A stretch of 64,000 nt of DNA, from contig NZ_CP123923.1 of assembly GCF_030450125.1 (NCBI RefSeq), forward strand, positions 2,542,001-2,606,000. Reading direction: 5' to 3'. Made by a program: the position numbers and the translations under genes. The notes below the pieces were generated by a model. The model made no database searches. It was not told the DNA's origin and was given only the letters and a program-made list of their open reading frames with translations. How positions within the stretch are numbered: the first letter of the stretch is position 1; each line of letters opens with the position of its first letter. Of this stretch, positions 42,679-51,982 are shown in pieces. Source of the stretch: Streptomyces sp. WP-1. GTDB lineage: Bacteria; Actinomycetota; Actinomycetes; Streptomycetales; Streptomycetaceae.

Positions 42679-45600
42679 GTGCAGGGACGTTTCAAGAGGG
42701 ATGGCAGCGCTTCGGCGGAGCCGGAGCCGCACGACGGGACTGGCCCCATGAAGGGCAGCGCCTCTCCCCAGCACGCCCAGAACCCGGGCCAAACCCCGCC
42801 CGGCGAGGGCCCCGACCGCGCACGCCCCGGCGCTTCGGCCTCCCCCGGCAAGGGCTCCGCCTCCGGCAAGAACTCCGGCAAGGGCTCCGCCTCGGGCAAG
42901 GGCTCGGGCAAGGCCTCCGGCTCGGGCAAGGGCCCCGGGAAGCCCGCGGGCGGCGCGTCGGCCGCGAAGCCCGCCCCGGCCGCGAAATCGGCGCCGGCGC
43001 CGGCCAGTTCCGGCTCCCGCATGGCCCTGCGCAACTGGCGCATCTCGACCCGTCTGGTCTCGCTGCTCGCGCTCCCCGTGGTCGCGGCGACCTCGCTGGG
43101 CGGCCTGCGCATCAACGAGAACCTGAACGACATCCAGCAGCTCGACAACATGAAGCTGCTGACGGACATGACCAAGCAGGCCACCGAGCTGGCCGCCGCG
43201 CTCCAGGAGGAGCGCGACCAGTCCGCCGGTCCCCTCTCGCACGGGCTCAGCGCGAGCGACTACACGGTCAAGGGCTACCAGCAGAAGACCGACCGGGCCC
43301 GCGCCAACTTCCTCGACGCCTCCGAGCAGATCGACGAGGCCAGCAAGGACGGCCAGCTCCAGGGCGTGCGCGACGCGCTCGTCGGCCTCGCCAACCAGCT
43401 GGACGACCTGGCGAAGATCCGCCGGTCCGCCTATGAGTCCACGGGCAACTCGACCCAGACCATCGAGTCGTACCACCGGCTGATCACCCAGCTGATCGAC
43501 CTGTCCCAGGACATGGCCGAGGCGTCCAGCAACCCCGAGATGATCTCGCGCACCCGCGCCCTGGCGGCGTTCTCCACCGCCAAGGAGTACGCGTCGGTGC
43601 AGCGCGCGACCATCGCCGCGGCGCTGCCCTCGACCACCACCAGCAAGGCCGACCTCTCGGAGAACGACCGCCTGTACGGCGAGTCGGCGTACGAGAGCGA
43701 GAACTCCGAGCTGGCGATCTTCCGCAAGATCTACGCGAGTCAGAACGCGGAGGAGCTGCTCAAGCCGATCGACGGCGGCAACAACCCGACGATCGAGTCC
43801 GCGGACACCTACGCCAAGCGCGCCTTCGCGCAGCGCGGCGGCCTGTCCGACCTGCCCGCGCGCTCCTACCGCGACTGGGTGGACGACAGCTCGACCAAGA
43901 TCGAGCAGATGAAGAAGATCGAGCACACGCTGCTCGAGGACATGGAGCAGAAGGCGCGCGAGCTGAAGAGCGCCACCCAGCGCGACGCCATCATCTCCGG
44001 TGTGCTGATCCTGCTGGTGCTCGGTGTCTCGCTGGTCGGCGCGTTCGTCGTGGCCCGCTCCATGATCCGCTCGCTGCGCCGGCTCCAGGAGACCGCCACC
44101 ACGGTCGCCCAGGAACGCCTGCCCGAGCTGGTCAAGCAGCTCTCCGAGTCCGACCCGCAGGACGTGGACACCTCCGTGGAGTCGGTCGGTGTGCACTCCC
44201 GGGACGAGATCGGCCAGGTGGCCGCGGCCTTCGACGACGTGCACCGCGAGGCGGTCCGCCTCGCCGCCGAGCAGGCCCTGCTGCGGGGCAACGTCAACGC
44301 GATGTTCACCAACCTCTCGCGCCGCTCCCAGGGCCTGATCCAGCGCCAGCTGTCGCTCATCTCCGAACTGGAGTCCCGCGAGGCCGACCCGGACCAGCTG
44401 TCCTCGCTGTTCAAGCTGGACCACCTCGCCACCCGTATGCGCCGTAACGGCGAGAACCTCCTCGTCCTCGCCGGTGAGGAGCCGGGCCGCCGCTGGACCC
44501 GTCCGGTGCCGCTGGTCGACGTGCTCCGCGCCGCCGCCTCCGAGGTGGAGCAGTACGAGCGCATCGAGCTGGCCTCCGTGCCGACGACCGAGGTCGCCGG
44601 CCGGGTCGTCAACGACCTCGTGCACCTGCTCGCCGAGCTGCTGGAGAACGCCACCTCGTTCTCCTCCCCGCAGACCAAGGTCAAGGTCACCGGTCACGCG
44701 CTGCCCGACGGGCGGGTGCTGATCGAGATCCACGACACCGGTATCGGCCTCTCCCCCGAGGACCTCGCGGCGATCAACGAGCGGCTCGCCTCGCCGCCCA
44801 CCGTGGACGTCTCCGTCTCCCGCCGCATGGGTCTGTTCGTGGTCGGCCGGCTCTCGCAGCGCCACGGCATCCGCATCCAGCTGCGCCCGTCCGACTCCGG
44901 TGGCACGACCGCGCTGGTCATGCTGCCCGTGGACGTCGCCCAGGGCGGCAAGAAGGCTCCCGGCAAGGCCGGCGGTCCCGGCGCGGTCGGCGGTCCGGCC
45001 GCCGCGCAGGCCGCCGCCGGTGCGGCCGCGGCCCGCCGCGGTGGCGCGGGCGCCCCGGGCGGCGGCGGTGGTCTGCTCGGTTCCGGCGGCAGCGGTTCGC
45101 GCGGCCAGGTCGGCGCCGGCCAGGGTCCCCGGGCCGCGCTGCCCGGCAACGGCCAGGGCGGCCGTCTGGGCGCGCCCGGTGGCGCTCCCGCCGGTGCCCC
45201 CGGCGGCGCGCGCGGTCCGCAGCGGGGCGCCGCCCCCGGCTTCGGTGCCCAGGCACCGAACGCCCCGCAGAACCTCCAGGCCGCGAACCCGGCCGCGCCC
45301 CAGGGCCTCCAGGCCGCCAACCCGGCCGGTCCCCAGCAGGACCTGTTCGGCGGCCGCGGCTCGCAGCGCGGCGCCGGTGGCGGCGCCGACCAGGGCCGCC
45401 AGCCCCAGCTGCCGCCGCGCGGCGGGCCGCGGGCCGAGCTGCCCGGCGGCGACTCCCGGCGCGGCCAGGACTGGAACGACGGCCGGTCCTCCCTCGACAC
45501 CCCGCGCGGCCACGACGAGCAGGACCCCTCGGGGACCGCGCAGATGCCGGCGATCGACGACCGGCAGGGCCCGGGCTCGACCGCGCAGATGCCGCGGATC

Positions 45601-46809
45601 GATCCGCACGGCCCCGCCCCCACGGGCGACTTCGGCCGTCCCGAACTGCCCGGCTCCCAGGGCGCGGACCAGTACGGCCGCCCGGAACTGCCGCAGCAGA
45701 CCGGCCAGTTCCAGCGGCCGGACACCACGGGTCAGTACCAGCGTCCGGACGCCGGCCAGCACACCGGCCAGTTCCAGCGCCCCGAATCCCCCCAGGACAC
45801 CGGCCAGTTCGCGCGGCCCGACAGCACGGGCCAGTACCAGCGCCCGGACGCGGGCCAGCACACCGGCCAGTTCCCGCGGCCGGAGGCGCCGCAGCACACC
45901 GGGCAGTTCCCGCAGGCAGACCCGGGCCGGTACGCCGGTCAGGACACGGGCCAGTTCCCGCAGGCCGAACTCCCGCAGCAGACCGGGCAGTTCCAGCATC
46001 CCGACGCCGGCCGGCAGACCGGCCAGTTCCAGCAGCCGGGGCAGTACAACGCCCCGGCCGGGCAGCAGGACGACAACTCGTTCGTGCGCTCGGACGTCTT
46101 CGGGACGCCGGCCCGCCCGGAGGAGCCCGCCCAGGACACCGGCCGGTACGCGGCCCCGGGTGCCTACGACAACAGCGGCACCGGACAGCACGCGCTGCCC
46201 GGCCACGCCGACCCGGCGCACACCGGGCAGTTCGAGCGCCCGCAGCCGCCCGCCCGTGACGACTTCGGCGCCCCGCGCCCGCCGGCCCCGCAGCAGGTGC
46301 CGGCCCACCAGGAGCGCCCGGTGCGCGAGCCGGAGGCGCTGCCGCCGGCCAGCGGTCCCGGTGACGGCCGTACCCCGCTGTTCGACACGCTGGAGACCAA
46401 CTGGTTCCACGGCGCGGCCGGCCAGCAGCAGGGCCAGCCGCAGGGGGCGCCCGCCGAACAGCAGCAGCCGCCGCAGCAGCCGCAGGCCGCGCAGCGCGAC
46501 GCGGCCGCCGCCACCGGCTCGTGGCGTGCCTCGCCGAACGACGAACTCGTGCGGCAGGCGGAGCGGGTGCGCCAGCCCGCCGCGGGCGGTATCACCACGT
46601 CCGGCCTGCCGCGCCGGGTGCCCCGGGCGAACCTCGTACCGGGCACGGCTCAGCAGCAACAGCACCAAGCTGGTCCGCAGGTCTCCCGTGCGCCCGACGA
46701 CGTACGCGGCCGGCTGACCAATCTCCGTCGGGGCATCGCCCAGGGTCGTCAGGCCGGTACCGGCCAGACGGGCAGTCACCCGAGCCCCACTCACCAGCAG
46801 GAGCGTTAG
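42679..46809 (+). CDS. cvnA1: CvnA: conservon sensor kinase-like protein (conservon 1)
   Basis: The 1376-residue membrane protein has a Lys/Gly/Ser-rich N-terminus, TM1 at about 129-146, an extracellular nitrate/nitrite-sensor-type helical domain, TM2 at about 438-461, a HAMP-like linker, and an ATPase domain with LVHLLAELLENATSFSSP, IEIHDTGIGLSPED and MGLFVVGRLSQRHGI. A 600-residue Gly/Pro/Gln-rich tail follows, with ten TGQF/TGQY repeats. CvnA works with CvnB, C and D at the membrane in a GPCR-like manner in S. coelicolor. The GTG at 42679 is preferred because AGAGGTTG precedes it at the same distance as in cvnA2. Confidence 0.92.
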   Translation: MQGRFKRDGSASAEPEPHDGTGPMKGSASPQHAQNPGQTPPGEGPDRARPGASASPGKGSASGKNSGKGSASGKGSGKASGSGKGPGKPAGGASAAKPAPAAKSAPAPASSGSRMALRNWRISTRLVSLLALPVVAATSLGGLRINENLNDIQQLDNMKLLTDMTKQATELAAALQEERDQSAGPLSHGLSASDYTVKGYQQKTDRARANFLDASEQIDEASKDGQLQGVRDALVGLANQLDDLAKIRRSAYESTGNSTQTIESYHRLITQLIDLSQDMAEASSNPEMISRTRALAAFSTAKEYASVQRATIAAALPSTTTSKADLSENDRLYGESAYESENSELAIFRKIYASQNAEELLKPIDGGNNPTIESADTYAKRAFAQRGGLSDLPARSYRDWVDDSSTKIEQMKKIEHTLLEDMEQKARELKSATQRDAIISGVLILLVLGVSLVGAFVVARSMIRSLRRLQETATTVAQERLPELVKQLSESDPQDVDTSVESVGVHSRDEIGQVAAAFDDVHREAVRLAAEQALLRGNVNAMFTNLSRRSQGLIQRQLSLISELESREADPDQLSSLFKLDHLATRMRRNGENLLVLAGEEPGRRWTRPVPLVDVLRAAASEVEQYERIELASVPTTEVAGRVVNDLVHLLAELLENATSFSSPQTKVKVTGHALPDGRVLIEIHDTGIGLSPEDLAAINERLASPPTVDVSVSRRMGLFVVGRLSQRHGIRIQLRPSDSGGTTALVMLPVDVAQGGKKAPGKAGGPGAVGGPAAAQAAAGAAAARRGGAGAPGGGGGLLGSGGSGSRGQVGAGQGPRAALPGNGQGGRLGAPGGAPAGAPGGARGPQRGAAPGFGAQAPNAPQNLQAANPAAPQGLQAANPAGPQQDLFGGRGSQRGAGGGADQGRQPQLPPRGGPRAELPGGDSRRGQDWNDGRSSLDTPRGHDEQDPSGTAQMPAIDDRQGPGSTAQMPRIDPHGPAPTGDFGRPELPGSQGADQYGRPELPQQTGQFQRPDTTGQYQRPDAGQHTGQFQRPESPQDTGQFARPDSTGQYQRPDAGQHTGQFPRPEAPQHTGQFPQADPGRYAGQDTGQFPQAELPQQTGQFQHPDAGRQTGQFQQPGQYNAPAGQQDDNSFVRSDVFGTPARPEEPAQDTGRYAAPGAYDNSGTGQHALPGHADPAHTGQFERPQPPARDDFGAPRPPAPQQVPAHQERPVREPEALPPASGPGDGRTPLFDTLETNWFHGAAGQQQGQPQGAPAEQQQPPQQPQAAQRDAAAATGSWRASPNDELVRQAERVRQPAAGGITTSGLPRRVPRANLVPGTAQQQQHQAGPQVSRAPDDVRGRLTNLRRGIAQGRQAGTGQTGSHPSPTHQQER
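45700..46038 (+). repeat. TGQF/TGQY repeat region of CvnA1
   Basis: Ten copies of a degenerate unit of 8-13 residues built on TGQF or TGQY followed by QRP or a variant lie between residues about 1007 and 1120 of CvnA1; an eleventh lies at 46221. At DNA level the copies are imperfect, so it is a diverged tandem array. Confidence 0.85.
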
Positions 46810-47232
46810 TTGAGTCCGATGAGCCAGGCGGCACAGAACCTGAACTGGTTGATCACCAACTTCGTGGACAACACCCCCGGGGTGTCCCACACGGTGGTGG
46901 TCTCCGCCGACGGCCTGCTGCTGGCGATGTCCGAGGGCTTCCCGCGGGACCGCGCCGATCAGCTGGCGGCCGTCGCCTCCGGTCTGACCTCGCTGACCGC
47001 CGGTGCCTCGCGCATCTTCGAGGGCGGCACCGTGGCCCAGACGGTCGTGGAGATGGAGCGGGGGTTCCTCTTCCTGATGTCCGTCTCGGACGGGTCGTCC
47101 CTCGCGGTACTGGCCCACCCGGAGTGCGACATCGGCCTGGTCGGCTACGAGATGGCGCTGCTCGTCGACCGCGCGGGGGCGGTCCTCACCCCGGACCTGC
47201 GCGCCGAACTACAGGGCAGTCTGCTTCACTGA
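46810..47232 (+). CDS. cvnB1: CvnB: roadblock/LC7 protein (conservon 1)
   Basis: The 140-residue protein is a Roadblock/LC7 domain (LNWLITNFVDNTPGVSHTVV, VSADGLLLAMSEGFPRDRAD), predicted to act with the CvnD GTPase as in MglB/MglA pairs. The TTG at 46810 is chosen over the ATG at 46819 because GGAG lies 6 nt before it, and the cvn2 copy has a GTG in the same place. The TTG starts directly after the cvnA1 stop. Confidence 0.93.
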   Translation: MSPMSQAAQNLNWLITNFVDNTPGVSHTVVVSADGLLLAMSEGFPRDRADQLAAVASGLTSLTAGASRIFEGGTVAQTVVEMERGFLFLMSVSDGSSLAVLAHPECDIGLVGYEMALLVDRAGAVLTPDLRAELQGSLLH

Positions 47233-47343
47233 CCGGCCCCGGCACCACCCAGCTCACCAAAACACCGTCCGGCCGCCACAAACCCCCCACCGGCCCCGTC
47301 AGGCGGCTTGACTGACCGACTTGCTGTCCCGCCCGGAGGATCC

Positions 47344-47742
47344 ATGACCCCGCCCACCGCCCATCACGATCCGTATGCGGAACCGTACGGGGACGAGGGC
47401 GACCAGCCGCTGGTGCGGCCTTACGCCATGACCGGCGGCCGGACCCGGCCGCGCTACCAGCTCGCCATCGAGGCGCTGATCAGCACCACGGCCGACCCCG
47501 CCGCGCTCATGGGGCTGCTTCCCGAGCACCAGCGGATCTGCCACCTGTGCCGTGAGGTCAAGTCGGTGGCCGAGGTCTCCGCGCTGCTGAACATGCCACT
47601 GGGAGTGGCCCGGATCCTGGTCGCCGACCTGGCCGAGGCCGGCCTGGTCGCCATCCACCAGCCGGGCGGGGACGAGAACAACGGCGGCGCTCCGGACGTG
47701 ACGCTGCTCGAAAGGGTGCTCAGTGGACTTCGCAAGCTCTGA
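47344..47742 (+). CDS. cvnC1: CvnC: DUF742 protein (conservon 1)
   Basis: The 132-residue DUF742 protein has the conserved LVRPYAMTGGRTRPRYQLAI and LPEHQRICHLCREVKSVAEV, with a winged-helix-like core. The ATG at 47344 has GGAGG 4 nt upstream. It overlaps cvnD1 by 20 nt, the same overlap as in conservon 2. Confidence 0.93.
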   Translation: MTPPTAHHDPYAEPYGDEGDQPLVRPYAMTGGRTRPRYQLAIEALISTTADPAALMGLLPEHQRICHLCREVKSVAEVSALLNMPLGVARILVADLAEAGLVAIHQPGGDENNGGAPDVTLLERVLSGLRKL

Positions 47743-48298
47743 CTCGGGACGGGCCACCACCTCCGCGAAGATCGTGGTGGCGGGCGGCTTCGGCGTGGGC
47801 AAGACCACGTTCGTCGGCGCCGTCTCGGAGATCAACCCGCTGCGCACCGAGGCCGTGATGACCTCGGCCTCGGCCGGCATCGACGACCTCACGCACACCG
47901 GGGACAAGACCACCACCACGGTGGCGATGGACTTCGGCCGTATCACCCTGGACCAGGACCTCATCCTGTACCTGTTCGGTACGCCGGGTCAGGACCGCTT
48001 CTGGTTCATGTGGGACGACCTGGTGCGCGGCGCGATCGGCGCGGTCGTCCTCGTCGACACCCGCAGGCTCGCCGACTGCTTCCCGGCCGTCGACTACTTC
48101 GAGAACAGCGGCCTGCCGTTCGTCATCGCCCTCAACGGCTTCGACGGCCACCAGCCGTACACGCCGGACGAGGTCCGCGAGGCACTCCAGATCGGACCGG
48201 ACACCCCGATCATCACCACCGACGCCCGGCACCGCGCCGACGCGAAGAGCGCGCTGATCACGCTGGTCGAGCACGCGCTGATGGCGCGACTGCGGTGA
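47723..48298 (+). CDS. cvnD1: CvnD: Ras-like small GTPase (conservon 1)
   Basis: The 191-residue GTPase has P-loop GGFGVGKTTFVGAVSEI, the switch region TTTTVAMDFGRI, LFGTPGQDRFWFMWDDL and ALNGFDG in place of NKxD. The last change (Asn-Gly-Phe-Asp) is typical of conservon GTPases. Runs of 103 bp (47754-47856) and 165 bp (47984-48148) are identical to cvnD2. Confidence 0.95.
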   Translation: MDFASSDSGRATTSAKIVVAGGFGVGKTTFVGAVSEINPLRTEAVMTSASAGIDDLTHTGDKTTTTVAMDFGRITLDQDLILYLFGTPGQDRFWFMWDDLVRGAIGAVVLVDTRRLADCFPAVDYFENSGLPFVIALNGFDGHQPYTPDEVREALQIGPDTPIITTDARHRADAKSALITLVEHALMARLR

Positions 48299-48339
48299 CC
48301 GGTCGCGGTCACCGCGCGCGGTAGCACTCAAGTGCGACG

Positions 48340-48365
48340 CCCCGTACGGCAGTTGCCGTACGGGG
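48340..48365 (+). terminator. Terminator of conservon 1
   Basis: A perfect 12-bp stem (48340-48351 with 48354-48365) with a 2-nt tip lies 41 bp after the cvnD1 stop, so the two conservons are probably separate transcripts. Confidence 0.8.
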
Positions 48366-48714
48366 GTGCGCGAGGCCCGGCGGAGCCGACTGTGGCCTTT
48401 GCCACGGTCGGCCGCGGTGTTCATAACAGTTCGGCAGAGGAATCGTCCGAGTCCACCACGCGACGCGGTCACCCGATGCCGCTGCGCGCACGATTGCCCC
48501 GCCTTTTGGCGGGGCTCGCTCTTTATGACCGTTTTATCTCTCGCTTACAACCAAACGGTCACAAGGTTTCCACTGTTTGGAAGTGCGCTGGTCCACGTGC
48601 TGGAATGCCTGAACTGCCCCATGGTCCCTGACGTACTGCGTCGCCGTCGGCCGAGCGGGCTCTGAGAGACTGCGGCACGACGTAGGTGCCGACCGCCGAG
48701 AGGTTGTTGGTCGA
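48366..48714 (+). other. Leader region of conservon 2
   Basis: This gene-free stretch must hold the cvn2 promoter. It contains a terminator-like hairpin at 48496-48515 (listed separately). Open frames here are short. No known riboswitch fold was recognised. Confidence 0.5.
48496..48515 (+). terminator. Terminator-like hairpin 200 nt upstream of cvnA2
   Basis: GCCCCGCC-TTTT-GGCGGGGC is a perfect 8-bp stem followed by TCGCTCTTTAT on the plus strand. It may be an attenuator if cvn2 transcription starts upstream, or a second terminator of conservon 1. Confidence 0.6.
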
Positions 48715-51700
48715 GTGAGGCGAAGCAAGAGCGGTCCCGAGCCGTCGGCGCGGGGCAACTTCACCCCGCCGCCGCGCGCCGCGGCGCCCGCCCCGGCGTC
48801 GGGCGCGGAGCCGGCGGACACTCCCGCGCCGAGCGGTGGCCGTTTCTCCCCGCGCAACTGGCGGGTGCCCACCAGACTGAACGCGATCCTGCTCATACCC
48901 GCGGCCGTCGGCCTGGTCATGGGCGGCTTCCAGGTGAACAGCTCCATCGACACCTGGCAGCAGGCCCGGGACGCCGAGAACACCGCCCGGCTGGTGCGCG
49001 CGGCCCTCGTCTACGCGGACGCCGTGGAGAACGAGCGCGACATCACCGCCGAGCCGCTCCTTCTGAACAAGAAGGACAGCAAGAGCAAGGCGACGATCGA
49101 GAACGCGCGCAGGACCACCGACGAGGCCGCCGCCGGTTTCACCGAGGCGACGAAGAGCATGCCGCACACGCCCGGTCTGGAGCGTCGGCTGAAGCTGTTC
49201 CGCCAGGCCGAGCCCGAGATCCAGGTCCTGCGCAAGACCGCCTACACCTCCAAGCTCACCGGCGTGCAGACCGAGGAGGCGTACGTCGAGGTCGCCCACC
49301 CCCTGATGGAGTTCGCCAACGAGCTGGGTCTGGGCACCGGCAACATCACCTCGTACGGCCGTACCGTCTACGCCATGTCGCTGACCAAGGCGGCGCTGTC
49401 GCTGGAACGATCCATCGGCACGCATCTGCTGGTCAAGCCGGGTCCGGACGCGCCGAACCTGTCCACCCAGCGGGTCGCCCTGTCCTCGTACGCCTACCTT
49501 GAGCGCATCGCGATCGAGGAGTATCAGGGCGGCGGCACCGCGCAGGACTCGCAGGTGCTGGCCGACGCGCAGAAGAAGGTCACGGCGGACGCCAGGGCCG
49601 AGGCCGCGCAGGCCAAGCTGGACGACCCGAACTACGTGGCGCCGCCGAGCAACCCGAACACCATGGTCTCGGCGCTGGCCACCATGAAGGACACCAGCCC
49701 GGCCACCCGCGAGGCGCTCGCCGCGAACGGTGTCAGCGCGCAGAACTGGTTCGCGGTCAACACGCTCAAGTACAAGGCGTACCGCAAGATCGAGTCGGAC
49801 ATGGCCGACAAGGCCGTGAACGAGGCGTCCGGCATCGCCGACGACGCCCGCACCTCCGCGATCATCACCGGCACCGTCGTGGTCATCGCCCTGCTGCTCG
49901 CCTTCCTCCTGGCCGGTGCGGTCGCCCGGCAGATGAGCCGCTCGATGCGCCAGTTGCGCAACGCGGCCTTCGGCATCGCCGAGCAGCGCCTGCCGATGCT
50001 GGTCGACCAGCTCTCGCGCACCGACCCCGGCCGGGTCGACACCCGGGTCGCCCCGATCCCGATCCACACCAAGGACGAGATCGGCGAGGTCGCCCGCGCC
50101 TTCGACCAGGTGCACCGCGAGGCGATCCGGCTCGCCTCCGAGCAGGCCCTGCTGCGGGGCAACATCAACGCGATCTTCACCAACCTGTCGCAGCGCAACC
50201 AGTCGCTGATCGAGGGCCAGTTGACCCTGATCACCGACCTGGAGAACAACGAGGCCGACCCGGACCAGCTGGAGAACCTCTTCAAGCTGGACCACCTGGC
50301 CACCCGTATGCGCCGCAACGGCGAGAACCTCCTGGTCCTCGCCGGCGAGGAGCCCGGCCGCCGCTGGGACCAGCCGGTCCCGCTGGTGGACGTGCTGCGC
50401 GCCGCCTCCTCCGAGGTGGAGCAGTACGAGCGCATCGAGCTGTCCGGTGTCCCGGACGCCGAGATCCACGGCCGCGCGGTCACCGACCTCGTGCACCTGC
50501 TGGCCGAGCTGCTGGAGAACGCCACCACGTTCTCCTCGCCGCAGACCAAGGTCAAGGTCACCGCGACCCGGCTGCCCGACGGCCGGGTCATGGTCGAGAT
50601 CCACGACAAGGGCATCGGCCTGACCGCCGAGGACTTCGCGGACATCAACCACAAGCTGGCCAACCCGCCGACCGTGGACGCCGCGATCTCCCAGCGCATG
50701 GGCCTGTTCGTGGTCGGCCGGCTGTCCGACCGGCACGGCATCCGGGTCCAGCTGCGTCCCTCGGGCGAGCAGGCCGGCACCACCTCGCTGGTCATGCTGC
50801 CGGACGCGATCACGCACGGCGGCGGCGGTGACACCGCGCTGGAGCGCGAGGAGTTCACGGTCTCGCAGATCATCCCGGAGCAGCAGTTCCAGGCGGAGCG
50901 CCCGGCGGCGCAGCCGCTGCGCACGGCCGCCGAACTCGGCTTCGACGACAGCCAGTACACCGAGGTCCCCGACGACATCCGGGAGCTGGACCCGGTCGGC
51001 CGCTCGCTGCTGCGCGAGGGGCGCCGCGCCGCCCTGGACACGCAGGGCAACGGCCGGCCGCAGCAGGCCGAGCCGCGCCAGGACACCGGCGAGACCTACG
51101 CACAGCCGCCGTTCGACGGCCAGGGCACCGGTTTCCCCGAGCAGCCGCAGCAGCCGTACGAGGAGACTCCCCACCAGGAGGCCGCGTACCAGGAGCACGC
51201 GTACCCGGAGCAGGCGTACCCGGATCAGGCGTACCAGGAGCCGTACACGGAGACGCCGTCCGCGTCCTACGAGCGGTCGTACGACGGGCAGTACTACCCC
51301 CACGACGGTGAACTGCCGGGCGCGGAGGGTTACCCGGCGAACGGCGGCTACCCGGCCAACGGCTATGCGGAGCCCGTCTACCAGGGCGACTGGCAGCAGC
51401 AGGGCGCCTACCAGAACGGCTACCCGGCCCATTACGCTCCGGAAACGGAATCCGCGCCGGCCGACACGGGTGCGCAGAACCACGTAGGCTTCGACAGTCC
51501 CGGAGCGTTCGCCCCCGCCGCGCACGAGCTGACCGACGCCGGGCTGCCCCGCCGGGGATCCGTCCCGAACGGCTTCGACGGCGCGGCCCCCGCGCAGCAG
51601 GAGGCGTCGGCCGCCGCACCGGAGAACACCGGTGACGGTGAACGGCGTTCGGCGGACGAAGGCGACAAAGACGACGACTGGCGTTCGGCGAACGACGAGC

Positions 51701-51981
51701 GCTGGCAGCAGGCCTCCCAGCTGCGCAAGCCCAAGGCCGGCGGGGTCACCGCCTCCGGGCTGCCGCGGCGGGTGCCCAAGGCCAACCTGGTCGAGGGCAG
51801 CGCCGAAACCACCCCCCAGGGAGGCCCCCAGGTCTCCCGCGCCCCGGAGGACGTCCGGGGCAGGCTGAGCAACCTGCGCCGAGGCGTCCAGCGCGGACGC
51901 ACCGCAGGCAGTGAAACGAACGGCCAGGCCACTGGGAATCAGCACAGTGGTCCTGACAGCACCTACAACCAGGAGCGTTAG
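48715..51981 (+). CDS. cvnA2: CvnA: conservon sensor kinase-like protein (conservon 2)
   Basis: The 1088-residue paralogue of CvnA1 has TM1 at about 57-74 (LNAILLIPAAVGLVMGGF), an extracellular sensor-type helical domain, TM2 at about 382-403, a HAMP-like linker and ATPase motifs LVHLLAELLENATTFSSP, VEIHDKGIGLTAED and MGLFVVGRLSDRHGI. The tail is Tyr/Glu/Pro/Gln-rich with AYPEQAYPDQAYQE repeats, unrelated to the CvnA1 tail, and ends in GGVTASGLPRRVPKANLVEG, which is shared with CvnA1. The GTG at 48715 follows GAGAGGTTG. Confidence 0.92.
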   Translation: MRRSKSGPEPSARGNFTPPPRAAAPAPASGAEPADTPAPSGGRFSPRNWRVPTRLNAILLIPAAVGLVMGGFQVNSSIDTWQQARDAENTARLVRAALVYADAVENERDITAEPLLLNKKDSKSKATIENARRTTDEAAAGFTEATKSMPHTPGLERRLKLFRQAEPEIQVLRKTAYTSKLTGVQTEEAYVEVAHPLMEFANELGLGTGNITSYGRTVYAMSLTKAALSLERSIGTHLLVKPGPDAPNLSTQRVALSSYAYLERIAIEEYQGGGTAQDSQVLADAQKKVTADARAEAAQAKLDDPNYVAPPSNPNTMVSALATMKDTSPATREALAANGVSAQNWFAVNTLKYKAYRKIESDMADKAVNEASGIADDARTSAIITGTVVVIALLLAFLLAGAVARQMSRSMRQLRNAAFGIAEQRLPMLVDQLSRTDPGRVDTRVAPIPIHTKDEIGEVARAFDQVHREAIRLASEQALLRGNINAIFTNLSQRNQSLIEGQLTLITDLENNEADPDQLENLFKLDHLATRMRRNGENLLVLAGEEPGRRWDQPVPLVDVLRAASSEVEQYERIELSGVPDAEIHGRAVTDLVHLLAELLENATTFSSPQTKVKVTATRLPDGRVMVEIHDKGIGLTAEDFADINHKLANPPTVDAAISQRMGLFVVGRLSDRHGIRVQLRPSGEQAGTTSLVMLPDAITHGGGGDTALEREEFTVSQIIPEQQFQAERPAAQPLRTAAELGFDDSQYTEVPDDIRELDPVGRSLLREGRRAALDTQGNGRPQQAEPRQDTGETYAQPPFDGQGTGFPEQPQQPYEETPHQEAAYQEHAYPEQAYPDQAYQEPYTETPSASYERSYDGQYYPHDGELPGAEGYPANGGYPANGYAEPVYQGDWQQQGAYQNGYPAHYAPETESAPADTGAQNHVGFDSPGAFAPAAHELTDAGLPRRGSVPNGFDGAAPAQQEASAAAPENTGDGERRSADEGDKDDDWRSANDERWQQASQLRKPKAGGVTASGLPRRVPKANLVEGSAETTPQGGPQVSRAPEDVRGRLSNLRRGVQRGRTAGSETNGQATGNQHSGPDSTYNQER

Positions 51982-51982
51982 T

